This document shows, one piece after another, positions 6,144-7,444 of a stretch of 7,444 bases of DNA. The notes under the pieces were generated by a model. The model made no database searches, was not told where the DNA came from, and saw only the letters and a program-made list of their open reading frames with translations. Position numbers and translations under genes: made by a program. The stretch spans positions 1 to 7,444 of the forward strand of contig CAVKYO010000077.1 of NCBI GenBank assembly GCA_963660495.1. The letters are read 5' to 3'. Within the stretch, counting starts at the first letter, position 1; each line of letters opens with the position of its first letter. Origin of the DNA: CAG-877 sp963660495. Its GTDB lineage: Bacteria > Bacillota_I > Bacilli_A > RF39 > UBA660.

Positions 6144-6266
6144 TTAATCACAAAGACTTTTCATAGCTTTTGGTTCGTCCACAACTATCCAAATGCATCC
6201 TAAACTAGCAGCTCCAGTAGCCATCATTGCGATAGCAGTTAATAGATACGCAAATTTACTTTTCAT
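6144..6266 (-). CDS. agrD: AgrD-like cyclic lactone autoinducer prepeptide
   Basis: This 40-codon gene encodes the precursor of a quorum-sensing peptide. Residues 1-22 (MKSKFAYLLTAIAMMATGAA...) form an amphipathic, membrane-binding leader. Cys24 begins the core C-I-W-I-V-V, and residues 30-40 form the acidic/basic tail DEPKAMKSLCD. The layout matches AgrD peptides of Listeria (ACFMFVYEPK) and C. perfringens (CLWFTHQP...PKSL), in which the cysteine thiol closes a thiolactone and the tail is cut off by AgrB. A perfect AGGAGG (6280-6275) lies 8 bases before the ATG. It lies 40 bases downstream of agrB on the same strand, the standard agrB-agrD order. A second cysteine, Cys39 in the tail, is unusual. 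The mature ring could be 5 or 6 residues. Identification is strong; the exact product is inference. Confidence 0.9.
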   Translation of the reverse strand: MKSKFAYLLTAIAMMATGAASLGCIWIVVDEPKAMKSLCD

Positions 6267-6306
6267 AACAAGTTCCTCCTTAGTTAAAATATATATGCTA
6301 AAAATA

Positions 6307-6915
6307 TTACATATTTAAAGCCTGAACGTAGGTCTTATAATTATTATATGGTTGACCAAAGACCATATAAAGCAATGGATTTATAATTATAGCTTCCACT
6401 AATAGAGCTGATAATATCAATGGGGCTACAAAAGTATCTGAAAATATAAATAAAAATATTGAATAAATAATACCTATAAAAACAGTAGACCATTTTCTAA
6501 TTTTTCTCTTTCTCATATTTGGCAATGGTCTTTTTATTGTATCTGCTGGTGCAAAAAAGAAATAACTAACAATACATATAATGCAAATTACAAAAATAAT
6601 ACTTTTTGGAATAACAATATTAATTAAAATATAAGGAAGTATAACAAACTGAAATAATGAAATAAATAAACACTGTATACTTTTTTCGGCATGAAAACCA
6701 AATCCAGTATAACGAATAGCATTAAAGAGTAACAGGGTAATAATAACTTCTTTTAAAATACCAAGTACTGAAGCTACTATAGCAATAGCAACAAGTTTGG
6801 TAATAGTTAGATATATACCTTCCAGTCCGTATCTTAACTTTTCTATATCATCATCTGTTAATTCTTTATAGTTTTTTATAAAATTAATGGAAGAATCTAA
6901 AAACTTTCTCTTCAT
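6307..6915 (-). CDS. agrB: AgrB-like autoinducer-processing membrane protease
   Basis: AgrB is a membrane cysteine endopeptidase that removes the AgrD C-terminal tail and closes the thiolactone ring. The 202 residues contain several membrane helices. The catalytic pair is visible: His75 in RYTGFGFHAEKS and Cys82 in SIQCLF, seven residues apart, the same spacing as His77 and Cys84 of S. aureus AgrB. A KRPLPNMRKRKIRK basic loop after the central helices is also typical. The N-terminal 30 residues are charged, as expected for the cytoplasmic start. The ATG at 6915 follows an AGGTG ribosome binding site (6924-6920). The gene is transcribed with agrD and divergently from the cold-shock gene. It is intact, with no missing motif. 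Confidence 0.93.
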   Translation of the reverse strand: MKRKFLDSSINFIKNYKELTDDDIEKLRYGLEGIYLTITKLVAIAIVASVLGILKEVIITLLLFNAIRYTGFGFHAEKSIQCLFISLFQFVILPYILINIVIPKSIIFVICIICIVSYFFFAPADTIKRPLPNMRKRKIRKWSTVFIGIIYSIFLFIFSDTFVAPLILSALLVEAIIINPLLYMVFGQPYNNYKTYVQALNM

Positions 6916-6933
6916 TTTTCACCTCACACCTTA

Positions 6934-6967
6934 ATTATACTACTAAATATTTAGAATAAATATTTAG
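6934..6967 (-). promoter_or_regulatory. agrBD promoter region with tandem palindromes
   Basis: TATAAT reads 6939-6934 on the - strand, 19 bp before the agrB start, with no recognisable -35. In the place of the -35 are two copies of a near-perfect palindrome, CTAAATATTTAG (6943-6954) and ATAAATATTTAG (6956-6967), with a 13-bp period. The lack of a -35 suggests activator dependence; the repeats may be an operator. A further candidate, TTGTGA (6989-6984) with TAAATA 17 bp away, is weaker. The AT-rich background makes chance repeats possible. Confidence 0.4.
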
Positions 6968-6997
6968 TCTATATAAAGTAATTTCACAATTTAAAAA

Positions 6998-7014
6998 TGT
7001 CGAATTTTGTCGAA
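6998..7014 (+). promoter_or_regulatory. Tandem Spo0A boxes between agrB and csp
   Basis: TGTCGAA occurs at 6998-7004 and again at 7008-7014, exactly one helical turn (10 bp) apart. Both match the TGNCGAA core of the Spo0A box, and the second has the full TTGTCGAA. A degenerate third copy, TAGCGAA, is at 7019-7025. The first two boxes are about 83 and 93 bp upstream of agrB, and the nearer end is about 60 bp upstream of the csp -35. Phosphorylated Spo0A binds such pairs as a dimer in B. subtilis. The spoIIQ gene implies a sporulating host that should encode Spo0A. Which gene is controlled, and in which direction, is unknown. Confidence 0.6.
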
Positions 7015-7058
7015 AAAATAGCGAAATACTACAATTCATTGCCCTAAATATACAAATT

Positions 7059-7074
7059 AAGGCACAAATGCCTT
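7059..7074 (+). other. Small hairpin upstream of csp promoter
   Basis: AAGGCA (7059-7064) and TGCCTT (7069-7074) form a 6-bp stem over a CAAA loop, followed by TT. It resembles a short terminator, but no + strand gene lies upstream. It sits just before the predicted csp -35, so it may be an operator-like palindrome. Its role is unknown. Confidence 0.4.
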
Positions 7075-7103
7075 TTGCCATTAATTATTTGCTAAAATGT
7101 AAT
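7075..7103 (+). promoter_or_regulatory. Sigma A-type promoter for csp
   Basis: TTGCCA (7075-7080) and TGTAAT (7098-7103) are 17 bp apart, matching 4 of 6 and 5 of 6 consensus bases. Transcription would start near 7110, giving a leader of about 25 bases, shorter than the long leaders of the best-known cold-shock mRNAs. Confidence 0.5.
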
Positions 7104-7135
7104 CACCAACAAGGATGGTAGAAAAGAGAGGTGTA

Positions 7136-7360
7136 ATGAGTGTGATGATTGGTCGCGTAAAATGGTTCAATAATGAAAAAGGATATGGATTTATTGAGTA
7201 TAAAGAAGATGAAGATATATTCGTACATTATTCTGCAATAGAAGCAGAAGGTTACAAAACTTTATCTGAAGGCCAACTAGTAGAGTTTAAATTAGTAGAA
7301 ACTAGTAAAGGTTTCCAAGCAATAAACGTTAAACTAGTAAAAGAAGCTACTACAAAATAG
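7136..7360 (+). CDS. csp: Cold-shock domain protein (CspA/CspB family)
   Basis: This small single-stranded nucleic acid-binding protein is a single OB-fold that acts as an RNA chaperone and aids translation at low temperature. GRVKWFNNEKGYGFIEY carries the RNP1 motif (KGYGFI) and DIFVHYSAI the RNP2 motif. The GYKTLSEGQLVEFKL and GFQAINVKLV strands complete the fold. Three in-frame ATGs compete: 7115, 7136 and 7145. AGAGAGG (7125-7131) is spaced 4 bases before 7136, giving 74 residues; the one at 7115 has no properly spaced site. The family usually begins M-x-G-x-V-K-W, so 7145 also fits but is far from the site. The gene is divergent from agrB and ends in its own terminator. Whether expression is cold-induced or constitutive cannot be told. 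Confidence 0.93.
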   Translation: MSVMIGRVKWFNNEKGYGFIEYKEDEDIFVHYSAIEAEGYKTLSEGQLVEFKLVETSKGFQAINVKLVKEATTK

Positions 7361-7370
7361 TAGTTTTTTT
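7347..7370 (+). terminator. Rho-independent terminator of csp
   Basis: CTACTA (7347-7352) pairs with TAGTAG (7358-7363) over a CAAAA loop and is followed by seven T. The stop codon TAG (7358-7360) is the start of the right arm, so the hairpin overlaps the last codons. Confidence 0.85.
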
Positions 7371-7381
7371 ATATGCAAATA

Positions 7382-7390
7382 TGTTATAAC
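7382..7390 (+). promoter_or_regulatory. Promoter remnant at the right junction
   Basis: TGTTATAAC resembles the extended -10 before rpiB (TGTTATAAT at 288-296), with similar bases upstream, and also follows a terminator. Its last base is the first base of the right inverted repeat. It may be the promoter of the next chromosomal gene, cut by the insertion. Low confidence. Confidence 0.25.
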
Positions 7391-7406
7391 CCGAGTTTGA
7401 CAGTTA
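7390..7406 (-). repeat. 17-bp inverted repeat, right copy
   Basis: CCCGAGTTTGACAGTTA is the exact reverse complement of 39-55. It contains a perfect TTGACA (7397-7402) pointing rightwards, away from the window, as would suit a promoter for a transposase inside the element. A -10 (TTTATT, 7422-7427) is weak and 19 bp away. Confidence 0.85.
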
Positions 7407-7444
7407 CTAATTAAAGAAAAGTTTATTTTTTGTTGAAAATAGGC
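7390..7444. mobile_element. Probable insertion-sequence end, right boundary
   Basis: It begins with the inverted repeat and continues for 38 AT-rich bases with no gene. Beyond the repeat it does not resemble the reverse complement of 1-38, so the two window ends would be the opposite ends (left and right) of one element type. Two copies would then flank the window in the same orientation. It is 55 bases long, like the left piece. The transposase is outside the window, so the family is unknown. Confidence 0.5.

Noticed and set aside
7031..7060. Pair of LytTR-like 9-mers (ACAATTCAT and ACAAATTAA) 21 bp apart upstream of csp
   Set aside because: The spacing is right, but both lack the GTT core and the second matches only 6 of 9 positions; this is expected by chance in AT-rich DNA.
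7115..7135. Earlier in-frame ATG for csp
   Set aside because: AAGG directly touches the ATG, which is too close, and the added residues MVEKRGV are not part of the cold-shock fold.
1..7444. The whole window as a composite transposon carrying agr as cargo
   Set aside because: The segment holds housekeeping genes in near-normal neighbourhoods (spoIIQ-mbl), so it looks like resident chromosome between two element copies rather than cargo. No transposase is visible.
1..7444. CRISPR arrays, tRNA or rRNA genes, riboswitches
   Set aside because: No regularly spaced repeats, cloverleaf-like sequences, rRNA signatures or long structured leaders were found on either strand by reading.

Overview
The window is very AT-rich and uses the standard code (UGG for Trp, no internal UGA). 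Its core genes are typical of a spore-forming, Gram-positive Bacillota, probably of the Bacilli type. The evidence is a SpoIIQ-like forespore protein, an Mbl-type actin, a DUF1146/YwzB small membrane protein, a TagO/WecA-type wall-polymer initiator and a complete Agr-type quorum-sensing set. The genus cannot be read from the sequence; an uncultured gut-type lineage is plausible but is inference.

Layout. Positions 1-55 and 7390-7444 look like the two ends of an insertion sequence, carrying a 17-bp perfect inverted repeat at 39-55 and 7390-7406. The left end cuts into the start of rpmE (ribosomal protein bL31, 70-264), which has lost its first codons and ribosome binding site. Next come rpiB (319-762) and the overlapping DUF1146 gene (762-959), then spoIIQ (1010-1642), mbl (1736-2737) and tagO (2832-3929). 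Each of these last three is closed by its own hairpin terminator. This part is housekeeping: central sugar-phosphate metabolism, cell shape, wall-polymer synthesis and sporulation.

The second half is an agr locus in an unusual convergent layout. On the + strand the response regulator gene agrA (4009-4740) precedes and overlaps the sensor kinase gene agrC (4721-6028). On the - strand the processing protease gene agrB (6307-6915) is followed by a 40-codon agrD gene (6144-6266). The two operons meet tail to tail at a bidirectional terminator. The inferred circuit is: AgrD is cyclised and cut by AgrB at Cys24, the peptide is sensed by AgrC, and AgrC phosphorylates AgrA at Asp60.

The 220-bp divergent region between agrB and a cold-shock protein gene (7136-7360) holds two tandem Spo0A-box-like heptamers exactly 10 bp apart, a tandem palindrome over the likely agrB promoter, and a small hairpin. 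The most interesting hypothesis is that the sporulation master regulator Spo0A directly controls production of the quorum-sensing peptide.

Both outer pieces are exactly 55 bases long. This suggests the window is a whole assembly contig bounded by a multicopy insertion sequence.
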